A DNA stretch of 64,000 nt from Massospora cicadina (GCA_022478985.1 JAKSZP010012238.1:1-64000); one strand, 5' to 3'; counted from the first letter of the stretch, positions 47,777-58,925 are shown. A program made the numbers and translations. Notes: a model not told the origin generated them from the sequence alone.

Positions 47777-47854
47777 ATTGGGGCCTAATGGATTATAGAG
47801 TGCATAATGTCAACTTCTATATAATTCTGACATCCCCCCTCTAGTTCTGCTCAT

Positions 47855-49030
47855 ATGTCAAACTCAGAATCCCGCTACCAGCAGCTTCTTAACAGTTTTT
47901 CAGATCTGGACCTCCACCTCTTCCAGCAGATGAGTCAGGATGCTTGATGGAACCTCTTCTATGGTCCCTCCAGGACTCATACGCCTAGTCTGGTGCAAGC
48001 AGATAGTCCTTCTGTCAAATTACTGGAAATGGTAACCAATCCCTCCAAAACCAGGCTGGCCATCATTTCGAACAACACTTGGCTGACTCTTCCTTTATAG
48101 TCAATTCCTGAGTTGGACTTTGAAACCCTCCTGGATTTGGCTCCTTTCACTAATACTCTGAACATCATCATCGATGCTCTGGAGATCATGCCAGTTGCTT
48201 TGGATTGTTCATTCTTGGCTGGGTCAGACTTGCTCCCTGAGTTCCTCTTCCAACTCAGTCAATTCTACAAACCCAATGTGCTGGTTTCTGAGCTTTCAAT
48301 TGGGAACAGCATACACTTTGAGCTCCCCTACGCTGAACTCTGGGCCCAAGTCACCAAGGCGTTGACATTAGCGCTGAATCCCTCTGATCTGGACAACCTT
48401 CTAAATCAGGATACTGCCACTTATGCTCTCTGCTTTGCTGGCCAAGTTCTTTAAAGTTGGTCAACGAAGCTTCCAGCCTCACCTGGCTTCCATCATTCAT
48501 TCAGCTTTAGCTTCCGTGAAGCCCATAGTCATCATTTGTAAGATGCAATACGCTCTTTGCACAACTACCTCTTCTCTGGAGCTTCTCATTGCTATCTTCC
48601 ATTGATAGCATTAATTGGGGAAATAATTTGACAACTCCCATTGAGTATTCCTTCTTCGCGCCAGCTCACATGTCCAGTGTCCTTGATGAAGCCCATTGGC
48701 AGGCACTCAAGAAAAATCTTCTGGCGCTGGTGCCTTAACAGGAGTACTCGGGGTTATTTGCCATATGCCTCTTCCTCTATTGCTGTTTTCCTCCCCGCTC
48801 TGGGGTTTCACAATTGGCTTCTTTCAACATATCAATTTCCCTTCCCTAATCATGTTTTCTCAGGGCTTGGCGTCCGCTCAACAAAAGTGATTTTGTGTAG
48901 GTCTTGCCCTCACAAGTGTCCAATTGCATATTGATTTCAATAAGCTATTTATTCCTACCGCGATCTATCCTCCCTCCCCTCAAGAGGTTACATAAGCGGT
49001 ATCATCCTCATACTGAGGACAGCCAATAAA
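47855..49030 (+). pseudogene. Antisense accessory ORF of element C (unidentified)
   Basis: Opposite in strand to gag-pol, between integrase and the 3' LTR. One frame runs from ATG 47855 (MSNSESRYQQLLNSF) to 48454 with two stops (about 47945 and 48101). It includes a 113-codon open part at 48113-48454: acidic and Leu-rich, with IPELDFETLLDLAPF and YAELWAQVTKALTLALN. Coding-like sequence then moves to a second frame (48423-48605, VGQRSFQPHLASIIHS) and a third (about 48610-49030, SSVLDEAHWQALKKNLLALV), consistent with indels in an ORF of about 390 codons. No domain recognised. It could be a captured gene, an element antisense ORF, or chance. Confidence 0.4.
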
Positions 49031-49149
49031 AATAAAAATTATAATAATATATCGGCTTTTTTTCTATGCATTTAAAAATCTTTTTTCCCATATTTTTATC
49101 AATTTTTATCTTTTATTCTCTTTTTTTCTATGGGATTTGACCTTGTTTT

Positions 49150-49275
49150 GGTTCAGAGGTCCATCTTTTTCCCCCAAACTGGGTCCTGGGCACTTAAACC
49201 TACCAGTTTTCTATGATTCAGAGGTTCTTTTTTGGACTTAACCATCTAGATTGGTTCAGAGGTCCTTTTTTCAGA
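49150..49275 (+). repeat. Three short GGTTCAGAGGTCC-type direct repeats
   Basis: Near-identical units at 49150, 49215 and 49253, each followed by a T run, just past the integrase end of element C. Confidence 0.5.
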
Positions 49276-49281
49276 CTTGAC

Positions 49282-50470
49282 CTAATCATCAGGACATGAC
49301 CAACTTAATGGTTCATCTGTCCTTTGGGAACTCTTTATTCTTTCTTCAATATAATGCTTAAGATACTTAGCGTGGACTCGATTTACTACTCTTCCATCCA
49401 AGAGATTCTTGATGGAGTAAGCATCAGTCTCCATCTTGGCGATTACTTTAGACGGACTTGACCATAATGCATCCAATATGTTTCTTCATCTGAAACCATG
49501 CATATCACAATGTGTGACTCTTTCTCCTATTTGATATTCTTCTAATGCCAGTTGGTTCTTATCATCCGTTGATTTTGCTCATATCCTTTTCTTCAAGGTT
49601 GTATCAAATGCTTGCAATTGCATATCAATCAGGATACTCATCAGTCAGTTCAGGTATTGTTTGATACTCATCCCGGATGTAGGTTCCACTACAAAATATA
49701 ATATTGGTGGCAACGTGGCCTTCCTCCCATATAGTAATTCAAACAGTGTCTTTCCCATTGCTGTATGATTACTAATGTTGTAGGCGAACATTACCAAACT
49801 CAGGTATGTTCCCCACGTGGAAGTTCTTCCATAGACTAGCTTCCTCAGCGTCATGGCCAGTATCCCATTGAACCATTCTACCAGTTCATTTGTCTCCAGC
49901 CGGTGTGGTACTGACATGACTCCTCAGATCCCCCTTATTTCATTAAGCCTCAGGATCACATGAGACATGAAGTTGGTCCCATTGTCACTCAGTATGACTT
50001 GTGGACATCCATGCCAGTATATTACTTGATCCAGGATGAATATCGCAGTACTGGTAGCATCACCTCTGGTTAGGGCTTTCATTTTGACCCATCTCATCAG
50101 ATGGTTGATGGCTACTATGATGTACTTGACTCCTCCTGTGCTCATCACCAGTGGGCCCATCACATCATAGGACACCATGTGCCATGTGATCCAGGTTGGA
50201 CCAGTCAGTATCCAGTTGTATTCTTGTGTGGTTTATGCAGCTGGCATTCCACGCATCAAGCCAAATGATCCGCAACATTGTAGTTAATCGATTCCTAGTA
50301 ATAATACTGGCAAATATGGTTTTTGTTTTTCTCAGGCCTCCATTACTGACAACATTGTGAGCTTCTTGAACTATTGCTGCTCTTTCCAATGGTTTTGGGA
50401 ATAATAGCTGTTTCCTGTTTATCATCTTGAATACTTGTCCATCCATAGTCTTTGTGTTTTCCATCACTTT
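49282..50470 (-). pseudogene. Integrase of element C
   Basis: Three open frames in order on the minus strand. Zinc module 50467-50165: AHNVVSNGGL, then CINHT, with ligands partly lost. Core 50178-49924: VSYDVMGPL (first D), KYIIVAINHLMRWVKMKAL, VILSDNGTNF (second D). Core end 49917-49645: NELVEWFNGIL (catalytic E), MFAYNISNHTAMGKTLFELL. C-terminal module 49476-49282: DALWSSPSKVIAKMETDAYS, then VVNRVHAKYLKHY. D-D-E residues are all present. No chromodomain follows. Confidence 0.88.
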
Positions 50471-50668
50471 TCAAAGCGCATCTTGAATTTCTTGAGGCTC
50501 GTCCTTAATTCTTCCTTTGACCATTCTCTGGAATAGCTCATCCACCTGTGGGTATACCAACTGGACCATTGACAACTGCAATAAGCCATCCGCGTTCTGG
50601 TGAGAAGCCCCTGCTCAGTGGATTATCTCATAATCATAATCCTGAAGCTTAAGTGCTCATTAGGCCAG

Positions 50669-50968
50669 TCATCCTTCCAATTTCCGTAGATTTTGCAACC
50701 AATGCAGCGAAGAGTGGTCTGTCACCACCTTAAAGTGCGTTCTGTGGACATACACCCAAAACTGCTTACAGCTGTAAATGACTGCAAGGCATTCACGCTC
50801 AGTCACGGTGTAGTTCCTAGTGGCTGAGAGTTTCTGGCTCACATATGCCACCAGATGTTCGTCCCCAAGTTCATCTACTTGGCTTAGCATGGCGCCAATC
50901 GCCATCATTGAAGTATCGGTTTGAATGATAAACTCCCAATCAAAATTTGGATATTTCAGGATTGGCAA
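50669..50968 (-). pseudogene. RNase H domain of element C
   Basis: IIQTDTSMMAIGAMLSQVDE (aspartate block), VAYVSQKLSATRNYTVTERE (glutamate block), then VVTDHSSLHWLQNLRKLEG. One uninterrupted frame of 99 codons inside an otherwise stop-broken pol. Confidence 0.9.
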
Positions 50969-51070
50969 ATTTATCAGATACTGGCATAACTCATAAAAGG
51001 AGTCCTGGGACTCTTCATTCCATATGAATCATTTCTGATCCTTTAATAAATGAAACAAATGCTCAGCTAT

Positions 51071-51990
51071 TCAGGTGAAGTCCCAAATAAATATTCTGTA
51101 GTATCTGACCATCCCAAGGAATACTTGGATGTCTTGGACACTCTTCATCACAGCCATGCATTCAATAATTGCTATCTTCTGGGGTTGCGGCTGCAATCCA
51201 TTTGCATTAATCAAAAATCCCAGGTACTCCAACTCTTTCTTAAAGAAGTGGCACTTCCTTGGCTTGATCTTTAGGTTAGCCGCAGACAGTCTCTTAAAAA
51301 CTTCTTTTAAGTGATGGAGTTGATCAGTAAACGTCCTACTGAACACATTAATATCGTCCAGATATACCAGGACACATGACAACTTCAGGTCACTTAATAT
51401 CGCGTCCATGGCCCTCTGAAACATTGCAGGCGCATTGCAAAGACCTTGGGGCATCCTCGTCAGCTGGTATAACCCCTGTGCGGTAATAATTGCACATTTT
51501 TCTTGGTCTTCTGGCAAGATGATCTGCCAATATCCTGAGATCAGATCCATCGTGGAGATATACTTCGCTTCTCCCAATCAGTCTAGTGCATTGTTGATCC
51601 TTGGTAGGGGATATGAATCCTACTTAGTAATTTTATTCAGCTTTTGGTAGTCAATCACCACCCAGTTGGAGCCATCCTTTTTCTTCATGATCAGAATTGG
51701 ACTTGGCCAGGGACTTGACAACGGAACTAGAATCCCATGCTTCACTAGTTTGCTGATCTCATCTTCCACTACCACTTCAGCAGCTTTCAATCTTTAGATC
51801 AGTCTCATCCTTGTCAGTAGATTTTCCCCAGTGTCGACCTTGTGAATCACATCTCATGCGCATCCCAAATTGTGGTCATCCTGAGTGAACACTTCCCAAT
51901 ATCTCTCAGATAATTTGAGCACCTTTTCCTTCTGTCCTTCCGGCAGATTGCGAGCTGCTCCCAATCAACCAATAGGTTGATGCTTTTAGC
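51071..51990 (-). pseudogene. RT domain of element C
   Basis: From about 51800: PSPILIMKKKDGSNWVVIDY and KLNKITK followed by a stop. Then the 168-codon open frame with STMDLISGYWQIILPEDQEK, RMPQGLCNAPAMFQRAMDAI and VLVYLDDINVFSRTF, ending GLQPQPQKIAIIECMAVMKS and FLGMVRYYRIFI. The catalytic YLDD and first aspartate are intact, so few lesions separate this from a working enzyme. Confidence 0.9.
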
Positions 51991-52519
51991 CGCCCCAGCT
52001 GGTAATCCCATTTCCTTAAGAGACCCAAAATCATGGAATCGTCTCAATTCTGCCATCAGGATTAAATGAATAAATGCAATGATTTGATTCCTCTTGATCT
52101 TCATCAGTTTTTCACTTAAATTCGCCAAGAGAACTTGTATTTCTCCATGGCCCAGCATGATTATCCTGGGAGCCACCCATGGCTCCACTCTGGACTTCTT
52201 CCAGGGGCTTCTGACTTCTCCATACAACAGCTCTGGAATCTCTAAAGTTAACCTTGTGTTGACTATCATCTGCGATCAAGCCAGTATGGCTCTTTCCTTC
52301 TTGATTTTTAAGGGAATTCCCAGTTTCCTAAGATTTCCACCAGCATCTCTTGTCGCTTCCTACCAACTAATTGGTATTAATCGGTACAATGCCATCATTG
52401 TATATCAGATTAGTGAAGTTATTTCTCCAGTTCAATGGAACTTCACCGTCCTTCTGGTATACCAATGGTAACGTCTGACCCAGGATGGTCAACGTATTAT
52501 CCTCAAAGTTACATTTAAC

Positions 52520-52789
52520 TCAGTACTTCTGCAGAAACTCCATTCCAATTAGGATATTGTAGTTTAGGTTTGCCAAAACTATTGCTGGCGCAGATACCAC
52601 CAATGACCCAAATTGTAGTGGCAGCTCACTATATGCTCCACAGGAAATGGTGGTGTTTGGACCAGCTGTTCCATATTCTTTCTTGTGTTCCAAGTCTGGA
52701 GAGATCTTCATCCTCTTCACCAGCTTGGTCAACACAATATTGATGGGCACTCCGCTGTCAACTATCACCTGTACCCTCACTTGATTCAC
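52520..52789 (-). pseudogene. Aspartic protease of element C
   Basis: VQVIVDSGVPINIVLTKLVK holds the active-site DSG, followed by a flap-like region (AGPNTTISCGAYSELPLQFG) and NYNILIGMEFL near the C-terminus. Complete length for a retropepsin. The upstream frame 53002-52790 (RTTKNPDKLTDSYLYEANLS) is the Gag-protease linker. Confidence 0.85.
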
Positions 52790-53279
52790 TCAAATATCTA
52801 TATACATACACTTGGAGTATTGTAATAGAGTTTTTACTGAGTGAATTGTGGCAATATTAGCCGAATCTAAGATATGAATAATCTGCGTCAATAATTGAGG
52901 AAATGAATCCTTAATCACACCAAGGGGAATTGACAGATTGGCCTCATATAAATAACTGTCAGTTAACTTATCAGGATTCTTGGTAGTCCGAATCTTCTCC
53001 ACCAGTTGTCAGGTGTATGGCCGGGAAACTTCCTGAACTATCTTGGGATCATTCTTCTTCACCCCAGCTCTGGTCACGGCATTTATATCCACGTTGATTA
53101 CTTGGTATAGCTGATCCTGCTTGTCGTCTATGAACAGATTGCTAATATCTATCTCTTCGTTCATGATATCAAGAGGAACAGGTTTCTCTGCTGCTCTATA
53201 CTGTTTCTTGTCTAGGCAGCGGGACCTTTTCCCAAATCTTTGGCTACTGCTGCCTCTTTATCCTGGACCATGTTAATTT

Positions 53280-54480
53280 GATCTTCAGCTTTTTGCAGTA
53301 TGCAGCGAAATGTCCTTTCCCGCCACACATTGGAAGTAGACCTTCTCTTTCTTATTTAACCATTTAAATTCCTCAGGCTTAAATCCTAACACAGTTTGGT
53401 TAAAAGTCTCCTTTGCTCCTTTGCTTCCCTTCATGGAATTTGGATTTTAGATTGGATTAGACTTAAAGCTTCTATTTGGGGCAAAAAACGTCGGTTCTTA
53501 AATCTTCAGGTTGTCTACCATTTGCAAGGTAGTTATCTCAGTCACAAATACAGTATACTCACTTGATGCAAATTGTGATAGGGCTGAAGGGCCACTTGCA
53601 AAGCGATTCTTGCATCAAAGTTGTCTAGCACCTTCACTCCAGTTAGGATCTGTGACTCCTGGTAAAATTGATCCGTAAAGCTTGCAAGAGACTTGTCTTT
53701 GCAGAATTGAACCCCCATAGATTCTTGCTTGCATTTTGACATATGGGTTGGACTACTGAACTCCTTCATTATGGCTGCCTTAGCCTCAGCATATGACCAG
53801 CTGTCCCCCTCCAAGTGGGGTAACACTAGGTTCTGGCAGTCTGTGTCCAAACAGTTCATGACCATCAACGCCTTTTGACGATCTCCATATCTGTTCATGG
53901 TCATTTAAATATTCAGAAAAACGCTGGGGCGTTATCCCAATGGAATGTGGGCAATTTTGGAGTTGCTCTAAATTCCTCCGAGTCATTTTGGGCTGATTCT
54001 CTCAGTTCAGCTACTCGGCTCACTTGTGAAGTGACTTCAGGCATCATCTCTGAAATAGCATTAAAGGCGGGCAGCATATTTCTCAGGGTATTCATCTTCC
54101 CAAGTATCATTTGAGGACTTCCCTCTTTGGCATCACTGGCCATTTTAGGCTCACATGCACATCTGTGGGCTTTCAAATCCTCTACTTCTTTCATCAATCT
54201 CTCAATGTCCACACCAAACTTTCTCATATAAACACAATCCACTTCACGCTCCATTTCAGGAATAGGACCTCTCAAACGAGGTCTCCTTCTTTCCTCTTTA
54301 ATGAGTTTACTTTGCTGAGTAGAGCATTCCTGAAGTTGGCTACGTTTTCAACTCCTTCCTCCACCTTGGTGACTCGCTCTTCCAAGGCTGCAAACTCCCA
54401 ATAGTCCGCTGAGTTTAAGGCATTCTAATTTACTGTGGCAATCTCAGTCCACAATTTGCGGATCTCTTCTTTATATTACA
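53280..54480 (-). pseudogene. Gag of element C
   Basis: N-terminal charged, probably coiled-coil stretch (FAALEERVTKVEEGVENVAN, about 54390-54330), a frame change near 54290, then frames 54275-53913 (VDIERLMKEVEDLKA, PTFHWDNAPAFF) and 53904-53542 (capsid core: RYGDRQKALMVMNCL, AEAKAAIMKEFSSPTHMSKC, DNFDARIALQV). The nucleocapsid knuckle lies at about 53330-53290 as CGGKGHFAAYC with an upstream two-base shift separating it from the first FQC. All expected Gag parts are present, but in several frames. Confidence 0.8.
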
Positions 54481-54528
54481 TTATTGATAAATTCTCTAAT
54501 CAACTACCCCTGTAGTAAGCACCAACTT

Positions 54529-55667
54529 TGTAAAAATTTACTTAAGAGTTGATTATCAGTCATCAACCCAGTAACCTTTTTACTGCACAGGTTTGGTTTC
54601 CTCGTGCACCTTGCATTGTAAAGAATATATTATCTGATAATAATATGTAAACTATTATCTGTAGTTAAGTTAGAACTATAATTAGGCCTAACGCTTTGGC
54701 CAGTACTTCCAATTAAATACTTGATAAGTCATACTCATAGGGATTCATTCCCTGTATTGCTGTCCAACCAATATTTGTCAAGATCTCCTGATGACAGTCT
54801 CTTTTATCCCAACACACATTTGGCAACTATCCCTGAGTTGTGGTTCCCTTCATCTCTAGATCACCGCTCAGATCTCTACTCTTCTCTCTGAGAGTCTTCC
54901 AATTATTCCCTTCTGCAATAATATCCTTGAGATGGAACTTCACACTGGATGCTGATAGTCTAACTATAACTGAATCTACAATAAAACTAATAATAATGTT
55001 TTAACTTCTGTCTATATGCCTTTTTTATTATAGTGAGCCCTAGAGAATTATATAGTAGGGGATTTGGCTGTCTAACCCTTGGTTGATACCTCTTCGATAA
55101 AATGGCAGCCATTTCCATTGAATCACCCTTCCTCGTCTCAGCAGCAATGGTCTTCCCCATCCTGGCTAGGATTCCATCATTGGACATCCTTGTGACCTCA
55201 ACTGAAAAAGAGTCAAAAACGTATCCCTAACGTTTTCCTCTTGATCCAAGAAAATTAAATTATAATTGGCTAGTGACCTGCTTAGGTAATGGGACTTATT
55301 ACCCATTATGGTAGGTCACTTTACCAACCAATCGATTTGTTAGTCACAGAAGGCATCACTCGCCTTGCAACTCACCATTCATTCCCAATCAATTAAAGAA
55401 ACCTGACCAATCCCAATTGGTACACCTGATAGTTAATCACTATCATATGCCCTTATTTCGTCAGCCACTCCACCTGATGAGATATTAGGTATTCATCTGG
55501 ATTAATCCCCCAATGGATATGACCAGGCGAATATCCCAAAATCCCCCAAATGTAGTTCCTCTGAAATTTGGGCCAACCAATTTCTGATTCACTTTGCTTT
55601 AGGGAATTTTCCCCTAGCAATACCAGGTAATCTAGCAGGCTGGGAATATGGGCAAAAAATCCCATCA
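54529..55667 (-). repeat. 5' LTR of element C
   Basis: Plus-strand TGTAAAAATTTACTTAAGAG to CCCATCA. On the minus strand the sequence just inside the LTR begins aagTTGGTGCTTACTACA, a possible primer-binding site; I cannot name the tRNA. Confidence 0.93.
55272..55320. repeat. LTR palindrome, copy in the 5' LTR of C
   Basis: Perfect arms AGTGACCT/AGGTCACT with inner TAATGGG/CCCATTA. Same position in the LTR as 46841-46890. Confidence 0.85.
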
Positions 55668-55672
55668 ACTGC

Positions 55673-57472
55673 TCTTACTGATACCGTTAAGTTTAAAATC
55701 AACTCGCTTAATAGATATATTCCTGCTTTAGCAGTCAGGATGATTTTTTAAACCAATTTATCCTCAATTTTTTCTAAGTGTCTTACAATGTTTCCAAACC
55801 AGTCTGAAGCTCCCAAAGATTAAACTTTAATAAAAGTCTCCTCTTTTCTCTTATAGCTAATTCTTTTCTATAATTTGGAATTCTCCTGACGCAGATAAAA
55901 AAGACAAGCTCCCCTTAACGCTTGTCTACACTATTAATATAAAGATATAACTAAAAGAAGACTTGATAATATAAGATGATACTTGATGATTAAACTAGTA
56001 TAGAATGTCGATATAAAATTGTAAAATGATGATGCTTTGTTAGTAGGCCAAGCGCCAATATTTTATACCTCTAGGGGCATCTCCTGGCCATATTCATCTA
56101 TTATGTTAGTTCTTTAAAGCCATTCCAATCCTCTATGGAATATGACAGAGGTTATTAGTTCCCTCAAGTTAGTTCAGTCCTTGAATTAACTTAATTACAA
56201 TTATTTCAGCCTGACTGGAGGCATTTCTACTCTTGTAATTGGAGTAGTTTTAGGCGTAATATTAGCACTTCAGCGGTTTATATTCGCTTTGCAATCAGCC
56301 AATAACATTTAATGATAAAGCTGGCAAAGTACAATAAAAAGGGGAAAGGACAATGTAAAAATTGCTTAATAATGCACCCCTAATTGAGATGTTGGTGGGC
56401 CACTTTATAATAGTAGGTACTCCCTAATTGGGCCATCTATGAGCAAGTACTGTCATGCCATTTATGAGGATCAACATAAAAACTTAATTTACATAAAAAA
56501 TAATTGCATTAAGTTTGTGAGTGCAATTAAGTTCATGCCATAAAGCTCACTTGATTCACCAAAGTGAGTCACGTAATAGGCCATAATAAGATTATATCAT
56601 AGCTAATAATAGCTATAATCTTCATAATATTTAAGCACAATTAAGGAGATTCAAGGTGGATCTGATTTAACAAAGTATTCATATAAACAGGTAAGGATCA
56701 AGGGATTTATCAATAAGTGTAATCTATCAGGATTGATGGTTTTCTCTAAGAGTTTATTTTAAGTCAACCATCAAAATCTAACATTTCCCCTCCCACTTGA
56801 TTGGAATATAAACCCTGGGTTTCCCAATTTTTTCTTTAATGTCTGTAAACAGCTCTTCCCTCAGATTATCACAATCTTATTAATAGTATCAATCTCAAAC
56901 ATCACCAATAATTTAATAAAATAAACAGAACTATGTGTAAGCATATGTTCCTAGGCTCTAATCTAGAGTCAGAATTAGGTCAGTTCATCCCTGTGCTGAC
57001 AGTTATTATGTAACCCATCTATACACTATTATTGTGGAGGAAGTTTTTTTGACCACAGAGAAATCCTAAGGGTCCTTGGGTTGAGCTTCATTCATGTTCA
57101 TCAATTAACCTTCAGGTGGGCACTTTTGGGCGCATCTTTGATCCTAGAGATGCAGATTTTTCGCTGTCATCCCTTTTTTGGGATGGGGACCACTTGGCGG
57201 AGTTTATTTTCGCCATCAACCATTATCTGATATCCTTTACATACAGGCAACTCTAGGTTCATCAAATTTCCCACATTAAGGCAACTTCTCAGCGAAATGA
57301 TGGCCAATTATGAATGACATTTTGGCCCCATCTGCCATATTAACCAAAGACACTTCTGTTTGGTCACAAGATCTTGTTCACGCTGACACTTTGTGGAGGA
57401 TGTCCTAAATTAATGGTCCATAACTCTTGCAAATCATCCCAGTTATGCCTCGTCACTTGAACTAAATGTCCA
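55673..57472 (+). other. Continuation of element A 3' side and an unassigned LTR-like start
   Basis: Sequence interrupted by C resumes at 55668. No coding signal. At 56334-56353 aataaaaaggggaaaggaca resembles a polypurine tract and is followed by TGTAAAAATTGCTTAATAAT, an LTR-like start; this could be the real 3' LTR of A or of another element. A bulged inverted repeat (AAGATT, ATAGCTA / TAGCTAT, AATCTT) lies at 56588-56622. 57040-57470 is slightly more GC-rich with no recognisable domain. Confidence 0.4.
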
Positions 57473-57488
57473 TGACATTCACAATGTT
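57473..57488. repeat. Target-site duplication of SINE-I copy 1 (left)
   Basis: TGACATTCACAATGTT, identical over 16 bp to 57765-57780. Confidence 0.95.
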
Positions 57489-57764
57489 GAATTTTATTTG
57501 AGGTGGGCTGACCTGGGGATGATACTGCACCAATTAGGGAAGTGAAGAAAATAGGAAAGAGGATAAAACCAGGAAAACCTCCATGCGCGGTGTATGATAG
57601 GCCAGGAACTCCATGGACCGCCTTTGCTATTTGCTATCTCAGTTCAGGGCATTGGTGCACAAAACCAACACAGTCAAAATTGTCCCCTACCCAAAGTCCA
57701 TTACCAGGATTGAACTCGGGAGGCAGTGGTAGAGGGTCCATACTCTACCACTGGGGTATCCTCC
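57489..57764 (-). mobile_element. SINE-I copy 1 (tRNA-derived)
   Basis: 276 bp on the minus strand between perfect 16-bp duplications. It starts with a tRNA-like head: GGGAGGATACCCCAGTGGTA (acceptor plus box A) and GAGTTCAATCCTGG (box B). An unrelated body contains GCAAATAGCAAAGGC, then the tail CCCAGGTCAGCCCACCTCAA. The head supplies an internal RNA polymerase III promoter. The element would depend on LINE machinery for mobility. Confidence 0.92.
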
Positions 57765-57780
57765 CTGACATTCACAATGT

Positions 57781-58389
57781 TCATTTCCTCTCTGCTCTTT
57801 GTGCAGCTTTTGAAGCCATGCACAACAATAATGCTGATGACTATCTTCCCAGGTTGGCCTTTCTTGGCCATATTATGTTTAATTTTCTCAATTAAATGCT
57901 TTGTCCAATTACTATATATTCCCCTTGTAAAATGGTGTAAAGCTCAAGTCTATTTTGTTCATCTAGCAACCCCAGAAGTTTATTAGTAACAAACTTGTTT
58001 TTGGTCGACTTTCTCCTTATAGGCATTTTCTTTCCTCCCAATTGTGAGCTCAATCAGATTATCATCAACATTTTGTGCATCTTCTCTCGATTGTTCGCTG
58101 GGAATTGGCAACTACTGGCATGAAGCACATCTGTTTCTATGTTGCTACAGCCCTATTTCTTGTATCTCAACAACTGGATTGGGCCAAATTGGCGCACTTG
58201 TAGGAAGAATTAAGGCCTGAGTCACTTTATCCCTCAAAGCAGAATGATAAAAATCTTCAATGATTAGCTATTTTTTAATAATTCATATATTTTGTAAGAA
58301 TATATAATTTATTTTCTATTGACTATATATAAGACTTTCATCTTATTGTTTTTACTATTATATTTTTATGTAAGTATATATATTTCAAG
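57781..58389 (+). other. Spacer between the inverted SINE-I copies
   Basis: AT-rich; the open frame crossing 57542-57895 is half SINE and half flank and is not a gene. Confidence 0.5.
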
Positions 58390-58669
58390 GGGAGGATACC
58401 CCAGTGCTAGAGTATGACCCTCTGCCCCTGCCTCCATGAGTTTAATCCTGGTAGTAAACTTTTGTAGGGGATGATTATGACTGTGTTGATCTTATGCACC
58501 TATGCCCCAAATCGTCATAGCAAATAGCAAAGGCAGTTCATGGAGTTCCTGGCCTATCATACGCTGTGCATGGAGGTTATCCAGGTTTTATCCTCCTTTC
58601 CCATTTTCTTCACTTCCTCTCATTGGTGTGGTATTATCCCCAGGTTAATCCACCTTGAATAAAATTTAA
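58390..58669 (+). mobile_element. SINE-I copy 2
   Basis: Plus strand, about 280 bp, collinear with copy 1: GGGAGGATACCCCAGTGCTA head, GCAAATAGCAAAGGCAGTTC body, CCCAGGTTAATCCACCTTGA tail, then AATAAAATTT. Flanks are AT-rich, so the duplication is uncertain (tatatat-containing on both sides). Confidence 0.9.
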
Positions 58670-58728
58670 AATTTAAAATATATATAATTATAATTTTAAT
58701 TATAATTATAATATATATATATATTACT
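58666..58728. repeat. AT-only low-complexity tract
   Basis: Sixty bases of A and T only, with ATAATT and AT units, following the SINE-I tail. Confidence 0.8.
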
Positions 58729-58925
58729 TATTATCTTTTTTCTAATCAGTCCTTTTGTTAAATCTTCTGATGAATTTACGTGGATGCAATTGAGGATATG
58801 GCCTTTTTGACTTCTTTGATTGTGCAAATAAATCTTGCTGTTTTCTTGATAATCACAGATGGGCCTACCTAAAAGCAATTTAACTTTTGTAATCAGACAT
58901 ATTGGTGTGTATTTCAGAACAGCAC

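Larger units (their letters stand above)
46101..55667 (-). mobile_element. Gypsy element C, complete, minus strand
   Basis: LTRs of 1136 bp (46101-47236) and 1139 bp (54529-55667), both TG...CA, flanked by ACTGC. Sense order from the right: 5' LTR, gag, protease, RT, RNase H, integrase, then about 2 kb of extra sequence with an antisense ORF, polypurine tract, 3' LTR. The first 100 bp of the LTRs differ by five substitutions, all transitions, plus one indel. It is the best preserved gypsy element here, with long open domain frames and an intact YLDD, but has frame breaks in gag and scattered stops in pol. Confidence 0.95.

Noticed and set aside
57689..57764. A tRNA gene on the minus strand
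   Set aside because: Box A and box B are there, but the arms do not pair properly, a 200-bp non-tRNA body follows, and the whole unit lies between a perfect target-site duplication and recurs at 58390. It is a SINE head.
57542..57895. A 117-codon open frame
   Set aside because: Its first two thirds lie in the SINE-I body read antisense and the rest in the flank; no domain.
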